The notes below the pieces were generated by a model. The model saw only the letters and a program-made list of their open reading frames with translations. It ran no database searches and had not been told where the DNA came from. This document shows, piece after piece, positions 21,788 through 36,790 of a DNA stretch of 64,000 nt. How positions within the stretch are numbered: position 1 is the first letter of the stretch; each line of letters begins with the position of its first letter. Made by a program: the position numbers and the translations under genes. Origin of the DNA: Anarhynchus alexandrinus (lineage: Eukaryota > Chordata > Aves > Charadriiformes > Charadriidae); assembly GCA_008711295.1 (NCBI GenBank), contig VUYV01000080.1:3756972-3820971 (forward strand), read 5' to 3'.

Positions 21788-23909
21788 GAGACTCCACAGC
21801 TGCTTTGGACTGCCTCCTCTTGTACTTCTGAATAATGCATTAAACTTCACATCATTTGTGAGTGACAACCTGATGCTCTAAGATACATAATATGCATTTT
21901 GTACTGTTGATTTTACTAAGCGCAGATGCTCTGAAGCATCAATTGCTCATCAATAAGTCCTTCAATACCATACATTATGATATTTTTAGTACTTTAAAAC
22001 TGACGTTGACAGAAATGTAGCATCCACAGGAGGTATCTTATGCATCATTATAAAACTATGGTTATCATCCTTTCTTACTTCTAATGTAAGATTACAGTGG
22101 GGCGGAACCTTCAGTGTATTCCTTCTGCATCCTAGCACTACCAGAAAAAAGAAAAAAACCCACTTCTCAGCCTCAGATCCATCAGTATTTTATCAAGCCT
22201 ACAAAACACCAGTCTGCTCACCTAAGATGCTGACCCCAAACAATGCTTGACTTTCAATAGAAATTGAGACTCTTCCTGATATCTCTCGGCCTGCTTAGTG
22301 TGATCCCAAAAGCCTTCTTTATCAGACTTTTAGAGGAGTTTCCATTGAAGAACTAGGACCTGCCAAATTTTACACTCCTTACAGGCCGCCAGCCTGAGAT
22401 GGAGTGTCATATATACAGGAGTACGGACTAGCATAAGAAACTGCAGAACTGTAGGAAATCAAAGAAAAAGGTGAAGCTACAGGCACAGGTTAAACTCAAG
22501 TCAGAATTTGCCCCAGAACACTGAATTGGTGAGAAGGAGTAATAAGATCCTAAAAAAAGGACAACGAGAAGAACCTTAAGACTCATCTTGAAGTTCGGTG
22601 CTGCCATCAGCCAGCACCTCTGTGGTGTCAGAGGGTGAGGACTCTCCACAGGGGCACAGCCAAGTAGGAGGAGACAGCTCTAGTGGTAACGTTTGCTGTT
22701 ATCAAAACCTAAGGTGAGCCCTGGAGTGACTCGTCTTGGAACAACTCCACCAAAAGACAGCATAAATAGCAGAAACTGGAGTCCCCATGAAATCTATTGC
22801 ACCTTCTACAGCAGCATAGACATTATTTTCTTCTCCATCAGTGAAATTCCAATATTACAGCCCAACTTCTCTCAGTCAGGACCCAGCATCAATCACAGTT
22901 TGCCCTTCAACAAAAGGTACCATAAACAATCCATAGGGTACCTTTGAGTACAGAGCACCTCAGATTTCTCTGTTCTTTTGTTTATGGTGGTTTTATTTAG
23001 ATTTTTTGGGGAAGTAGAGAGTGGCTTGGATAAAATACCATATAAAATTGTTTCAATTGGTGTTCTGCATTGTTTGTTTGTTGGCTTTTTTAAAAAACCA
23101 ACCCCCCCCAAAAAACAAAAATAAACTTAATTGTTCCAAACAGAAGCAACCACTTGTCCGAACGATTGCACACAAACCACGTCTGCGGACTACCAAGGTT
23201 ACTGTTCTATTATGACACATTAACAAAAGCTACATAATAGATGAGTTGCAGCAGATGAGAACATTTGTCCAACAGAACTGGAATCCTTTGTATTACGGCA
23301 GACAATATTCCCCTCACTTCAGATTGGTTTAAATGCACAGACCTGCCTAGGAGGTCTTTCCTTAAAGGTAGACCAGTCTAGTACACAGCTTCCCTAACTG
23401 AAATTGCTTATGGAAATATCGCCATATAAAATGAAGGAGCCAAAAGGAAGAACATCAGGTCCTATATAATACAGTTGTGGGTTTGTCTGGGGGACGGGTG
23501 TCAATAAAGAAAATGCATGTGTGAGTGAGGACAACCTCTATGGGCTTTGGAGGGATTGGGGTGAGCACAGCAGAATGTAGCAGTCCTTGACTTATACTTT
23601 ATTTTTCATAGAGTCTATTTTCTGCTTTTCCACTATAGAGCTTCCTATTTATTTTAGCATAACTCTGTATCTTTGTCATTAAACAATCAAGTTCTAATAA
23701 AAAACATAATGCAAACAGCCAGATGTGTAATGAAAAACAACACAGGGTTGCAGGGGGGTTCCTGCCTGATCTCAGCAGCAGATTAGCTTATGCCCTGCAG
23801 CATGAGATGGGAAATATGTTCCTCACTATTACAGTTTTGATTCTGTATTTGTATTTTATATGGATTTTTAAAGAGACGCAATATAAAGCTTTGGTTCAGA
23901 CAATATCTT

Positions 23910-23966
23910 TCTATATATATCTATATACACATATAAGTATGTATGTATAACTGTACACATATATTT
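23910..23966. repeat. Compound (TA)n/(GTAT)n microsatellite
   Basis: CTATATATATCTATATACACATATAA followed by GTATGTATGTATAA. Imperfect, likely polymorphic. Confidence 0.75.
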
Positions 23967-26900
23967 ATTTCACCTCCCAGAGCAGGGATGATGTTTGTCT
24001 CTAGCAATGGCACAGTGTCTAGTCCGGAATCTAGCAGATAGAAAAAGCACACAAACAGAAAAAAACATGTTTTGGACTATCCCAATACAGACTATATCAA
24101 CTGCAATCGCAAATACATGCGCTTTTGAGAAATTCTAAGTGACCTTTTTTCCAGCAACCATCCCGCTGCACTGCAGCGTACTGCAAGATTGTTTCTGCCT
24201 AGAGAATGACATGGTTTTATTCATGAAAAGGTAAAAACCATTCAGTTAATTGCCTTTTATACTCAATAAATGTTAACAGTTTATTCACTGGCAGCAAGCC
24301 AGATCTCCTCCAACAGACACAGATCTTTCAGATGCATCTTTCCTCCGCTATCCGACATATATGATCTTCTTCTCCCCTTCCCCCTCCCCCAGTTCTTTAC
24401 ATGCATTTCTGCACCGTCCTCTATCTCAAAGTTAAAGCTGCACCAAATCAAGAGCAGCAGTGCTAAAGGGTGGTCAGAAAATAGGACAGCAAAGGTTTTT
24501 GAAGTTAACAAAGCAGCATCCTGTTCCTACCACCTATCAAGCATGTTTCTGGCTTCTTCATGTACTGAAGGCCAGGTTGGGTGATTGCCACTCACTTTAG
24601 GAATTTAACTCTGCAGATACAGCACAGCCCTTCCACATGCTCACCCCCAAAGGCTTGTGAAATTCGCATGGAGAGATCCCACCTCAGTCTATGTCAGCCC
24701 ACTCGCTGAGTGGCAGGTGAACACCTAATCTGCTATACCAGTATATGGGGTTAGCTGTTCTGAAGATATATCTGAGAATAAAGAGTAAAGTAGACAGTAG
24801 AACAAGGAAATCACATTTATGAGGACTTTAGAAACTTTAGTCCGTGAAAGACAGGAAAATGAGGTAGAACCGCTATACTCAAACCTTCGCTTAGTACTTT
24901 CTAAGGCTAAAGAAGGCTTTAAATTTGTCCATGACCTTACTTAAAGTTTTTGTTAGTTGTTTGGATTTTTTTCATTGTTTTCATTAGGCACATAAATATT
25001 TAGGCACACTATGATACAAAGATCTTGCACCACCTTTTCAAGAATACATCCAAAACATTTTAAATAAATATCCAATAGTTGGTTTAATGAAAAATGCCTT
25101 GGGCTATATCCATGTCATGTTCATTCTATGTATTAGAGAGAGAGTTTGCCATGACTGAACTAAAAGGTACTTGATAACAAATGGTTAGAGGGCACAGGCT
25201 GATATTTAAGAGGTAAGGTTGCACCAAGGTAGCTTTGATGGGCCATTTTGTATTGAGGATAACCAGAAATGACATTTCTTAAAAAGGTCTGGATTGCTAA
25301 AGAGGAGGAATGCCCTAAATGCATCAGTGAAAACTGTTGCTGAGCATGACTGCTTTTTTTAATATTTTGACTATGTTCGAAGGAAAGACAGTCATGCTAC
25401 AAATGTTTTTTCAATAAATCTCTGGCGAGTACTGGGCACTTCCAAGATCAGTTACACAGCATACTCTTAAAATGATTAAACTGTCTCTCACAGCACTTTA
25501 AATGATAGACTGCCCAGAAAAAGCACTAGTGCCCCACAAATTAGGAATTGTAGCAGTAGTTGATAAGCTAGAATGAGCTCTGGGCTGTTTTAGGACACAC
25601 CTCACCCTCATTACTGGGCTGCCCCTCTTGGAAAAATTCTTCCCCTTGTGTAAGGTCATTCAACTAGATTAAAATATCTCACTGTAATGTTACCTCTTTA
25701 TAACACCTCACATTACTTGGGTATAGAAGTGCTGGTTATGGGATGAACAATGAGCTTACATTTATAAGCACTGAGTTAAGATAGAACCTGTGTGATTCAG
25801 TTGAAAAGGAAAATTTAGTCTATATTTTTGGGATAGCTCTATCTAAAGACAGAAGTTGCTATGACAGAGAATTTAAATTGTTTGAACGGTTCCCCTGCAC
25901 CCTACTTCAAGTTGTTATTAATGTCTCTAATGTAGGCCTCTGTGTTGCTAACATGCATGTGGATATCTTGCTAGTCACATGAATAAAGCTGCATAATTAG
26001 GTAGTGGTATAATTTGTAGCCTCCAACTCTTTCTCCCACTTCCCTTTTCCTGATGCTCCTTGAAGAGACTGCGATTTATGTTGGCGGCAGATCGTGCCAC
26101 CGTTACTCACAGAAATACCCTTTGCCTGAGATTTCTTTGAAATTACTGACAAAAATTGAACCTCCTAGCAGTCACCGAGGGTAGGGAAATACTGCACCAA
26201 CCCCTCCGCCACCCACACGCGGGGGGAGCATGATCATATTTCTGGGATGGAAATTTGGGCAGGTGACCAAATGGTTAACCAAGCTTATCCTTTCATCCTC
26301 CAAACTGACAGAGACTTCTTTAAATTCTCAGAACTCCTTTTACAGAATGTCTGTTTGACAATTTCTAAACGTGCCCCAATGTGTTCACCAAGTTCATCTC
26401 TATTAACAGGAAATGAAACTGAAATAAAGAGGTGCTCTTCATGTTGACTGCAGACATTTCAGACTTCATGGCAGCCCTCGTCTTCCCAGTGCCTTTCACA
26501 TGGAAGAGATAATGTGTGTGAAGAAAAACAAAATTGTAGGTTTAGTAGTGTCAAAATCTGATTTATGCCAAAATAGAGATGTCAACAATAGCAGAATAAG
26601 TGACAAGTGTTAAATTACCCAAAGAAGTAAATTCTGTAATTATTTACCTCTCTGGCACATGATCCTTAACAACCTTCAGACCTAAAAGGAACAGCAGAAA
26701 CCACATGCATTTTGAAATTCAGCATTTTTTCTTATTTTTGCAAAACAACTTTTTGCCCCAATTTTTTTTTTTTTTTAAATACAACTAAGCGCCACCAACA
26801 GCATTTCAAATAAAACGTCAGCATCAAGCCCCATAGCTGAATATGCTGGGAGCTGAGTATACAGCCATCTGCAAATGGACAACTTTAATTCGATTCCTGG

Positions 26901-29900
26901 CACCACTGGCCACGCTGAGAATTCTTCTATCTCTTCACACCAGGGGTTTGCTCTTTTAAGCATTGCTCCCTGAAGGGAAGGAAAAACTAGAGAAAGAGGA
27001 TTTCCAATGACCCTGCACAGATGAATGAATGTGTCAATGGTGAATATTGGTTCAGCTTTGAAATAGGGAATCCTGCAGTGGTTTCTCTTCTTCATCCCCA
27101 CTAGTGAGTTCCACTGTGGACTTCAATGTGTAGGAGGCCTTTAGGGGACAGATAATAAATGAAAAAAAAAAAAGGGGGGGGGNAAAAAAATCAGTAAAGT
27201 GGTTTAAGAATAATAGAAAGGCATTTCTCTAACTATAACCTTTACATTATTTCTTAGATAATTTTCTCAGAGACATGCATCTCTTTGGCCTAGCTGGTTA
27301 CAGAAACTGGTTTCAAAAAAAAGCTTAAATAAATAAGGGGTCCTTACCAGTTAGCCAACATTAAAGGCCAGTGTGCCCTTTCAGCACACATTTAATTTTG
27401 ATGGGTTTCCATTTGTTCACTTGTTTGTTTCCAGTGTAAAGATGATATGAAACCAGTTGTGAAATCATGAAATTGTTAAAGCACTCTCTGTTTCAGTGTT
27501 ACCTTATTCTTTCATTTAAAACTTATTCCACAGCAAAAATGGTGACATGCATAAACCAAACACAGAAAGGAAAGATGCCTCTTCTCACCTGCGTAACTCT
27601 CCTATAACTCAGGAAACACAGGAACATTTGTCTAAACAGCGGTAGAATACACATTTACTTCTACAAGCCTTTTAGTTCATTTTCATTCAACTACCTATCA
27701 ATCAATCTCACCGTGACACAATATAATTTCCTAATCATGCCAATATTCATGCTTTTATCTCTTTTTAAATCCAAAGAACATATATTTCAATAAGACAGAA
27801 GTCTAATTATTTAAACATGATGTAGAATAACACTCCTCTAAGGCCATTTCTTTTATGAGTTTTAGTTCCTTAAAATTGCCATATAATTTAATCTCTAAAG
27901 CAAAATTTATATAAAAGAATAACACAAGCTTCCAGTAAAGAAGCTGACTTGTTAAATTCCCAGTAAGAGCTGCTTTTTCCTCCCTTGTGTCTACAATTGT
28001 TTTATTTGTTTCTAAGAGCAAAACCAACATATTCAAAGTGAAATGTACCGTTTCTCAACATGTTAAGAAACACAGAAGAGTAAGTGCGTATTTTTTCTCT
28101 TACATGTGATAATTTTAACATGTAGGAAAATAAAAAAAAAAAAACAAAAACAAAACCAGAAACTCTGCACATGTTTCTATACCTTTGAAAACAAGGTTGG
28201 CAGTCAACTGCTTTCTATAGCTGAATGCATGCTCTTTAAATATAATGATTTTATGCAAATTATATAATTGCTAACAAAATGTTTACATCTACCTCCACTC
28301 TAATGTTGCTGAGAACTTAAGAAAAAGAAAGGATGTCTAAAGGGACATATACTGGACAATTTCAGTCATTGATATAATATGCAGATACTGAATATTTTTG
28401 GATACTCGAGGGTATTAGCTGTACGTTTCATAGATATCATCAAATATGATCCTGTTTCAGCTAAGAAAGAATTTGGGTAATCGGATTTATATAGTCTACA
28501 GCATTTCCTAAGGACGCTGCCTGGGATTTGCCTCTTTTTAAATAGTTGAGATGTTAATGTTCTTTTAAGACTATTTTTTAAATACTGAGCAACATCTTCA
28601 TGAAGAGCTGTGCTGATTTCCAATTATGTAAAAATTAATTTGTTTAATCAAGCTACAAGAAGGACAAGAAGTTGAACTGGAAAAATTCCATCACATTAAG
28701 TAAAGGATTATTACTCACAAGAAATATTTTCAATGTCAGGCAGACTTGCAGCCAGAAACCAACTATACTTCTTACAGAGAACTCTATGTGCTCGTCTCTC
28801 CTGCCTGACTAGTTTTTCAAAGCCCTGCAAAACAACGCCAAAATGAACTAAATACATTGCTTTTTCATTTCATTTGCTTTAATCACAGCCAAAGAAATTT
28901 CCAGGAATAAGGCTTAAATAAATAGTTAACTTCTATAAATATGTATTTTCTTTTACATGGTATGTGCACTCAAAAAGGAAAGGAGATTCCTGACAAGTTG
29001 CTCTGCCTCTGGTCTCAGGATTGTCTAATAAATAAGGATATTAGTTCATCTGGCCCATTCTCAGCCATATGATAATAAAAGTTTCCCTTTTAAAACACAT
29101 TTGCAAACTTGTAAGAAGGAAAAAAAAAGACTTAACATTTTTATGTTGTCATAATGCATGAAATCCTTTCATTTTAGTATTCATGATCATTATCAAGTAA
29201 ATTCTGTTGGAAAAACGGGAACAAAATTTTGGCATAATTTTGGGATGATAGCAGTACAGATGAGAATTGCTCCCATAACCTCCTTCTGAACAGTGATATA
29301 TGCAAAATAATCCAAAATGAGTTGCTTTCCAGTCCCTTTACAGACTACTTGACATCCACTGCTCAAATGTTTCAAACCTTCAGTCGCTGAGTGTAATAGT
29401 GCACAGATGGAACAATATTTATTCTGTCAGTGGAAACTAATTAGGATGACACTAACTCTGAACATTAAACCAGAAGAAAAAAAAATCACACTTTACACAG
29501 TGTAGCACACGATCTGTGAGTTTACAAATAAAAGCTATAAATTTTAATACATTTCTGTTACATGGGAGGTGTGACCATCTTTGCTGTTGCTGCCGCACAC
29601 AGTAGCCAGAGATGGGCTTAGAAAACCATATCTGGATTTGCTTACAAACATCCCCATCTCTACTGTTAATTCACTTCACGTCAGAAACTGCATCCCAACA
29701 ACTTCTACTCTGCAAGAAGAGCAAGTCAGACTTGCAAATTATTTCCCATTATTCTTCAGTGAGCCACAGTGCCCCCATCACCCAGAGGTCACCGCCCTCG
29801 GCCTGCGGCCCTTGAGGTCCTAGCTCTGCCAATGCCACGAGCTGGGCAGAATCGAAATCAAGTCAGGGAGGTGGCCAGCTCCACCATTCTGCTTCTCTCC

Positions 29901-32900
29901 CTTACCTCCAGCTGCAGGCACTATGAGGTTTGCTGCCCTTTGGAATAAAAGATCCCATTTGATAAATCATCAGGTATGATACGTATGTGCAACCTCCATC
30001 CAAGGACTGGCTTACAGCTGCTGAAGGCTAAAGATCAGACATGTGACCTCAACACACAAACTAGTGATTTTCAAAACCTCACTAGGGATCTAAATATGCA
30101 TCTTTTGGAGCCTGAATGCCTTTAAAAGTCTTCTTGACTTCAGATGTTCATGAGCTTGAATAAACTGGTTCACAAATGCTTAATGCTTTGAAGACCTATG
30201 TGGTACAGCTCAAATTCACAAGATCAAAAACACAGCACAGAGCATGGTGGTTTGCTGTTAGACTCAACTATTGGCCCAATTGTCTTTCATCACTATTCCC
30301 TTTAAATGAATGGACATGTCAGTAGAGAATCAGGTTAGATGTGCATACGTATTCATGTAGATCCATCATCCTAACATCTTACTCTCTAATAACTAACCTT
30401 TGTAGAGAAAAAAGAAAGAAATACAGGCTTTAAGCAATGTTGACTGTTGGAATTTGGAATGGCAAATTAATTGAGACAGAAAAAACAGAGAAAAAAGAAT
30501 ATCAACTGCCCACAGATAAGTAAGTGTTAACATTTTAGAAGTAATGCATTGTAAAGTCATCCTGTGAATTATTGTTCTGCTAATATAAGATAAACTGGGC
30601 AGAAACAGAACTGCCTGCGAAGGTGATATCTCAAAGGCTTCTTGTCTGTGCAGTTGCATGGTCTCCTAGAGGTGTTTAAAAAAATGCATTTGGAAGTGAT
30701 GCTTTCCATATTGGTAGTGTGCTTCACTTAGCATCTCCCAGTGAAATGCTGGTACTGAATTTCACTTTGACTCCATCCATCCTTTGACTCCATAACAAAA
30801 AGTTATGATAATGAATATATTTTTCATAAACCAGATGGAATAGTTAAACAAATACTTCTTCAACAGTTCCAGCTATAACCAGTAGTCTAATAAAGGATAT
30901 TATCTAGGTCTACAAATCTCGCTTTTCTCAGATCAATGAGACTAATTCTGAAATTTAATTATTTTAATCTGAAAACATATTTAAAGCACCTTCTAAACTG
31001 AGATACTAAATGTGCTCCATAAGCTTTGTTTATTTATTGATATTCATGTCAAACCTCAAAGGCTACTAAATGGCAATCTCACATTTTAAAATAAAATATT
31101 TTTTGCAAACTTAATTCAAACACAGGGCACAACATAATGAATAAACCTGCAAAAAATGATGAAGTGCATCTTACTTCTAACTGATGATAATATCTGCCAG
31201 ATAGCATCTCTACTGAAACTATACCTTGGCTTGACAATAAAGCTGGAAGTTCCTCAAGTGCATTGTAGCCAACTGTCAGACTTAAAAACAGTCACAACAT
31301 ACTATTAGTGGCATTCAGCCAATCTCCTAAGGAACACAATGACCCGAACTTTATTCTGAAAACTCAGTTTGAAAGCAAATCTATTCCCTAAAGTAATTTT
31401 CAGCACTGCTTAAAAAGCTTGGAAAAATCAGATTACAGTAAACCAGGTTATGTAGATGTTATGAGAATGTAACTTCTAAAAATAACTTTATGGATCAATT
31501 CAAGCAAACTTCAAATGCAGAGATCTCACCTTTCACACAGCCCTGCACTTCTATGTTCTATAATTCTTGTCCCAAACTATCAGATTGATATAGTCTGTAT
31601 AGTTAGTATAGTGTTTAGAAAGCCTAGGATATCAAACGACTCCCTTGCATTGAAGATTTATACCTTGAGAGGCTTATGTGAACACATTACATACAGTATC
31701 TGATAGAACTCCTGCACTGCATGCTGTATTTTGAAATTACTACGGATGCCTAAGAAAAAAATAAATATTCTCTCACATAAACAGGCACGCATATGTGTTA
31801 CTATAATCTGTAACAGGGCACAAATTTCCTTCGATCTTTCGAGGCAGTATTCCCATCACCGTTGTAAACTTCCATGAGAAAGAACACAGAATCTTACAGA
31901 TGAATGGAAATAAAAAAGAAGATAATGCTAAATACAGCCAGTGAATGAGGTGCAACCGCTGCAAGCTTGCCATAATCCCAGAAAATGCACCCAGGTAAAT
32001 GCTTAATAGAAACTCATATGAACTAACAGGAGCGACACATAATCAATGAAACTCCTATTAAAGCATTATTAAGATGTAACCTTGTTTATTCTAAGTAATA
32101 TAAAATGTACCCACTCACACATAAAAGCCATCCATGCACCACCCAACCTATCACAAAAATGATCAGATACGGTCTAAAGGAAAATGTTCACAGATGCTTC
32201 AGAGAAAGAAGCATACGCTAATGCTTCAAAGTATTTGGTCTAGAAAAGAACTTAGATGTTATTAATGTATGACAGCATATATTGAACTTTTCTTTCCAAA
32301 CAGCATTGACTAAATGTCTCTGTAAAATTGATTCCAAGGGATAGCAGTTTACTACTTTGTGTATTCAAATTAAGTTACTGCTTAGCTAAAATATCACATG
32401 CAAGGAAGAAATGGAGTTAGTCTCAACATGTGGCTAAATAAGATAACTTGTTTCATGCATAGCAACTCTACAGACTTATTTGTCTGCTGATTCATGACAC
32501 ATAGCTTATAACTGTAGCATTAGGAGCCATTTGTACAGGAAAAGTACTGTGCTTAATTTCACTTTCACCTCACTAGCGAGGGAACCTACACCAATTTAAA
32601 GCACCGCTTACCTTATTCACACTACAACTGAGTCTATGAATGGATTTTGCAAACATGGAAATTAAGGATCAGGTTTCTCTTCACTCTTATCACACAGCTG
32701 TACGACCAGGAAAAGAACAACACAGATATACTCTCAGTTTCGACAAAGTAACTTATGATTTAAATGAAGTACATTTATCTGTTCAACATTTTTGGTACCA
32801 TCCATAAAGTCAAAATTACGCCTAATGCCATCAAGTCTGAGTATGACAATACAAATATTTCACAGCAAGTACTTTCCCAGGGCAAGTACAAATTAAGGAA

Positions 32901-35059
32901 ATAACAAGCAATTGCAATTCCTGATGTGGTCAACAATTCTCCCCAAGATCATCACCAGCTTCCCATTGAAAAACATTAGCTGTTGCTCAGTTTGAAATCA
33001 GAGGGAGTTTTTGCTTTGAGCAAGGTCATTCTCATAGGTAGGGTACAACGAAGCAAAGATAATAGTCGTGTCATAACCATACATAATATTATAGAGAATG
33101 GTGAAAAAATTCTAATTGTATTTATCTGATCTCTATCTGCAGTGTTGCTAAGTATATCAGAAGATGCATAACTAGTAAATAATGCAGCAGAAGGTTCCTT
33201 AATATAAAATGAATCTCCCCAAATACAGGAACTCAAAAGAAAAAGAAAGGTGCAATGGTATTGCATAGACTGTTATTTTCAAAATTTCATTTCCATTTCT
33301 ACAATTTACAACATTTTGGCTTAGGCTATTTTCTTTTTGAAAAAGATATCCCCAGTGGAGTCAAAGAATTTCATCATTACTCTAGTTATTTGGTGCTTTT
33401 CTGCAATTTTCCTATTAAAAATACCTGTGCTAACGCTGTAAGCATCTGAACTCTTTGTTAATTAGTTACATGTAAAAAATGTCCTTATAAAAATTATTCT
33501 CCGCAGTATTTCTTTCTTCACCTGTTCTATGAGATAATGTAGCACTGTGGCATAGAAAAATGAATAAATCCCTTTTGTGGCTAAAAATATACATATGTTC
33601 TTCTTTTATTAGCTTTCCCTTTCTTCCTTCAGCCTAAACCACAAGGTGTTTTGACTTATAATTGCATTTTTATTTTGACATGTTTGCTTTATGATATTTG
33701 TTTCTTAAATCTCTTTCAGAACTCTGCAGAGCTGATATGCACATCAATGTCTGCTCAAAGTAACAAAAGTGCAATCCAGTGGAATTAAATGCAGTTGTGT
33801 TTTGATGCTAAAATAATCTTATAAATACAGTTTCACAGAGTAACAGTGGTGAGAAAATCTCAGGAGGCTCAAGGAAAATCTGTTCAGTTCAAAGATGCAT
33901 CCTAAAATTTTTACTATTTTCTACTGAAAAGTATTCCCTTTTTCCCCTCCCTCTCCATGCAAATGTTGTTCATTTAGAACAGACTGTTTTTACATCTCAA
34001 GAGGACAGAGGAAAGGGTATCCTGAAGATAGAGAGAGGACAGCAGCACTTTTTCTCATAGTGAAGACTGTAAGGTACGAAGAGGATGACTGTGGTATGAA
34101 CTATTTGTGGAGAATAATTGTGAGCATGTAGAAAGAACAAAAACTAGGACAGTGTGTTTTAATCGGGGATGCAGGAGTGACATTCCTAGTTCTGAAGAAC
34201 CTCAGTTCTCACACAGAGCCTGGGACAGTGATTCACTTCAGAAAAAGCAAAACACTTTCCTTCCTCCTCCCCATTCTACACAGTAACTCAGAGCAATAGA
34301 TTCCAAAGCAGGCTGAAGCCTGGGAAATTTAACAGCTCAGGCATAAATCTTCATTCCCAAACCCTTCCCACCTGCCATGATTACTATCAGTCATTCTTAC
34401 TAATTAAGAAGAAAACAAACATTTCTCACTTTTTGCTGTGGGGGAAGAGTACTTCCTGAGAGACGTACAGATGGGAACTTACTTGGCAAATATTATTTCT
34501 CTTCAGAAATAACTTATTATACTAACAAATGAAGTGGGCCAGGTCCCAGTCTCCAGCCTTGAGGACAAGTGGCACAGTATGGAGGTTAGTAGTCTTGAGC
34601 CCACACTTGAGTGTATGTCCTGGCTCCATTTAGTTTATATGATGTAGTCTGGGAGACTCCAGAGGAACCGCAAAACTCTGAAGAATGTCACTGACATTAA
34701 GTTACTTAGTAATGACAGTGAAATATCTCTGCCAACTTCCTATTTATTAGACATTTATTTTTTTCATGTGTAAGATACATGGTAGGTCAATTTAAAACAC
34801 ACTGAAACAGACAGATTCCAAGTTTTCCAGAAATCTTCACTGGAACTTTTTATAGTTTAAAAAAAAATTGTGTCCAAAACAGAGAAAGAAAGATCTATCA
34901 AAAAACCCCAGAAGACAACCCCCTTTCAGAAGGGTAAATCTTGAGGTTTATTTTTGCAATATAATTTGCCTCTGCTCACTATTTCCCTAAAATTCTATTG
35001 AGATCTCTCTCCTTCCTTCATGAATGAGTGCACATCTACGCATATATTAGCTGTAAACT

Positions 35060-35083
35060 AAAAAAAAAAAAAAAAAAAAAAAA
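35060..35083. repeat. Poly(A) run of 24
   Basis: Twenty-four uninterrupted As followed by GGG. No retrocopy or SINE was recognised directly upstream, so it is listed as a simple repeat rather than a retrotransposon tail. Confidence 0.85.
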
Positions 35084-35439
35084 GGGAAGACTGTTGGGAG
35101 AGGCACATATTTTCCACATCTGGATTTGATTCAAAGGAAGGGGGAAATCAAGAAAACAGGGATACAATAATAGCTTAAAGAACAGAGGGGGAAATACAAT
35201 GGACATCTAGAAGAAAACACTACTTTTGATGCAAAGAATCATCAGTTAGATGGCATGGTTCATGAATAGACTAATTAGGGAACTGGATCCAATCAGTAAG
35301 AAATATTTTTAAGGTTTGTTGCTCTGACTCCTTGCGTTCTTAAACAAAATGGAAAAGTTTGAAGTGCTGCAGGATGTAGAATGAGGTATTGCAGGAAAGC
35401 AAAATACATTGAAACAGCAGTCAGGACTGGAACACAGAT

Positions 35440-36790
35440 ACCAAAATGCATGTGTTCTTTAGAAAAAAAAACAAAAATAGACGGAAAAGGGTGTCTGATG
35501 ACGTTATAGACTGTGAAGACATAAAAGGGGATATGTTAGATAAAACACTCTGGTCATGTCAAAATTATAGACATAGAAAAAATAATGAAGTGTGCTGGAG
35601 CAGTCCTAGAAATTATGCATTAAAACTCCCAGATTACATCTATACTTGGAGGGAATGGGGAGGGACGGACTGATATTTAAGGAAGCGGAAGAGGTGACTT
35701 GATCCAGACAACAGTTCTTCTATTAGTTCAAGGTTTAAACACATGTATATTGCAGAAAAATGCGATACAGTTCACAATGGGTTTATCAAAGGTAATTATT
35801 ACCAAGCTAATTTCTTTGATAATATGGCTGATTTTAAGCAAAGGGAATTACTGAATCATCTATCTGCACATCTGCATACATATGATATGTTACCTTATGC
35901 ATTAACAGCTGGAAATACAGGAATTAGTAAAAGGACTGTAAATTAGTTAAGGAAATACTAAAAGGGATATAATGACAGACAGTATTGAAAGGGCATCTAC
36001 TGGAGGAAGCTTAGTAACAAAGCTCCTCTGAAATCAGTTTGCAAAACACCCTTAAATTAATTACTGAATATGAATATGACATAAGAAATAGGAACACACA
36101 GTGAAAACTTGCAGATTACACAAAATTAGGAGGCACCACCAGTAGAAAGAAAAATCAAAGTACCATACAGGTAAAATATCATGTTCCATGTAAACTCAGA
36201 ACAGAAAGTAGTAGTATGAAAAAAAGTTAACAGTGAAAAAAATTGCTACAAGGCAAAACTTAGTCACAAATTAAAGGGAAAGGAAAAAACCTGAAATGTA
36301 TAAGCTGATTGGAAGATGGACTTTCACCAACTAATTTGATGCAAATATGGAAACAAGCTATGCAGTTGTAAACTATAAACAGGCATTTTTTTTTTTTTCC
36401 AGAAAGTATTAATGTAATTACACACTGAAACCTCACCAGAACCATAATTCTGATTTTCTTCAGGGAAGATTAATTTAAACTGGAAGAAAACCAGGGAAGG
36501 GCTATAGGGATGACACTGGGAATGAAGAGTGTACGTTCACAGAGAATAAAAGACGTTGGCTTGCTCTACCCTGCCAAGACTGAGCAGGAATACGATTTCT
36601 CTGTAAAAATATAATCAGCAAAGCATATACACTGGAGATGAACTATTTAAGTCAAAAAGACAACATTGGCACAAGAACAAATAAGTATAAAAGAGCCATA
36701 AATAAATTTATGCTGCAAATTAGAAGATTTGTAACTCCCAGGGCAGTAACATTATTGAACAGCCAACCAGAGTCCTGAAGGACAAAAATA
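35440..36790 (+). mobile_element. Old CR1-type LINE, pol fragment through 3' part
   Basis: Diverged, sense orientation on the plus strand. Segments line up in order with the CR1 pol nucleotide layout as I know it: GGGTTTATCAAAGGTAA with AAGCTAATTTCTTTGATAA (35778-35820, the RT 'GF.KG' region); then GGAGGAAGCTTAGTAACAAAG and TCAGTTTG (around 36000-36045); TTGCAGATTACACAAAATTAGGAGG (36109-36133); TTTATGCTGCAAATTAGAAGA and ATTGAACAGCC (36708-36770). Many stops; the longest frame (35743-35946) covers only the first segment. The 5' limit is uncertain (35330-35740). Placed antisense to FIGN. Confidence 0.7.

Larger units (their letters stand above)
20641..35329. other. Intron segment, no gene seen
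   Basis: About 14.7 kb of AT-rich intron with scattered short open frames on both strands, none recognisable. It includes microsatellites (20694-20742, 21755-21787, 23910-23966), one N at 27183 between a G run and an A run, a GC-richer patch at about 29760-29920, and a 24-base A run (35060-35083). Confidence 0.6.

Noticed and set aside
24860..24867. TGAGGTAG, another let-7-type 8-mer on the FIGN strand
   Set aside because: It lies in the intron, not in the mature transcript; about one such match is expected by chance in 64 kb.
35060..35083. Poly(A) run as the tail of a processed pseudogene
   Set aside because: No gene-like or retrocopy sequence lies upstream and no flanking duplication was seen.
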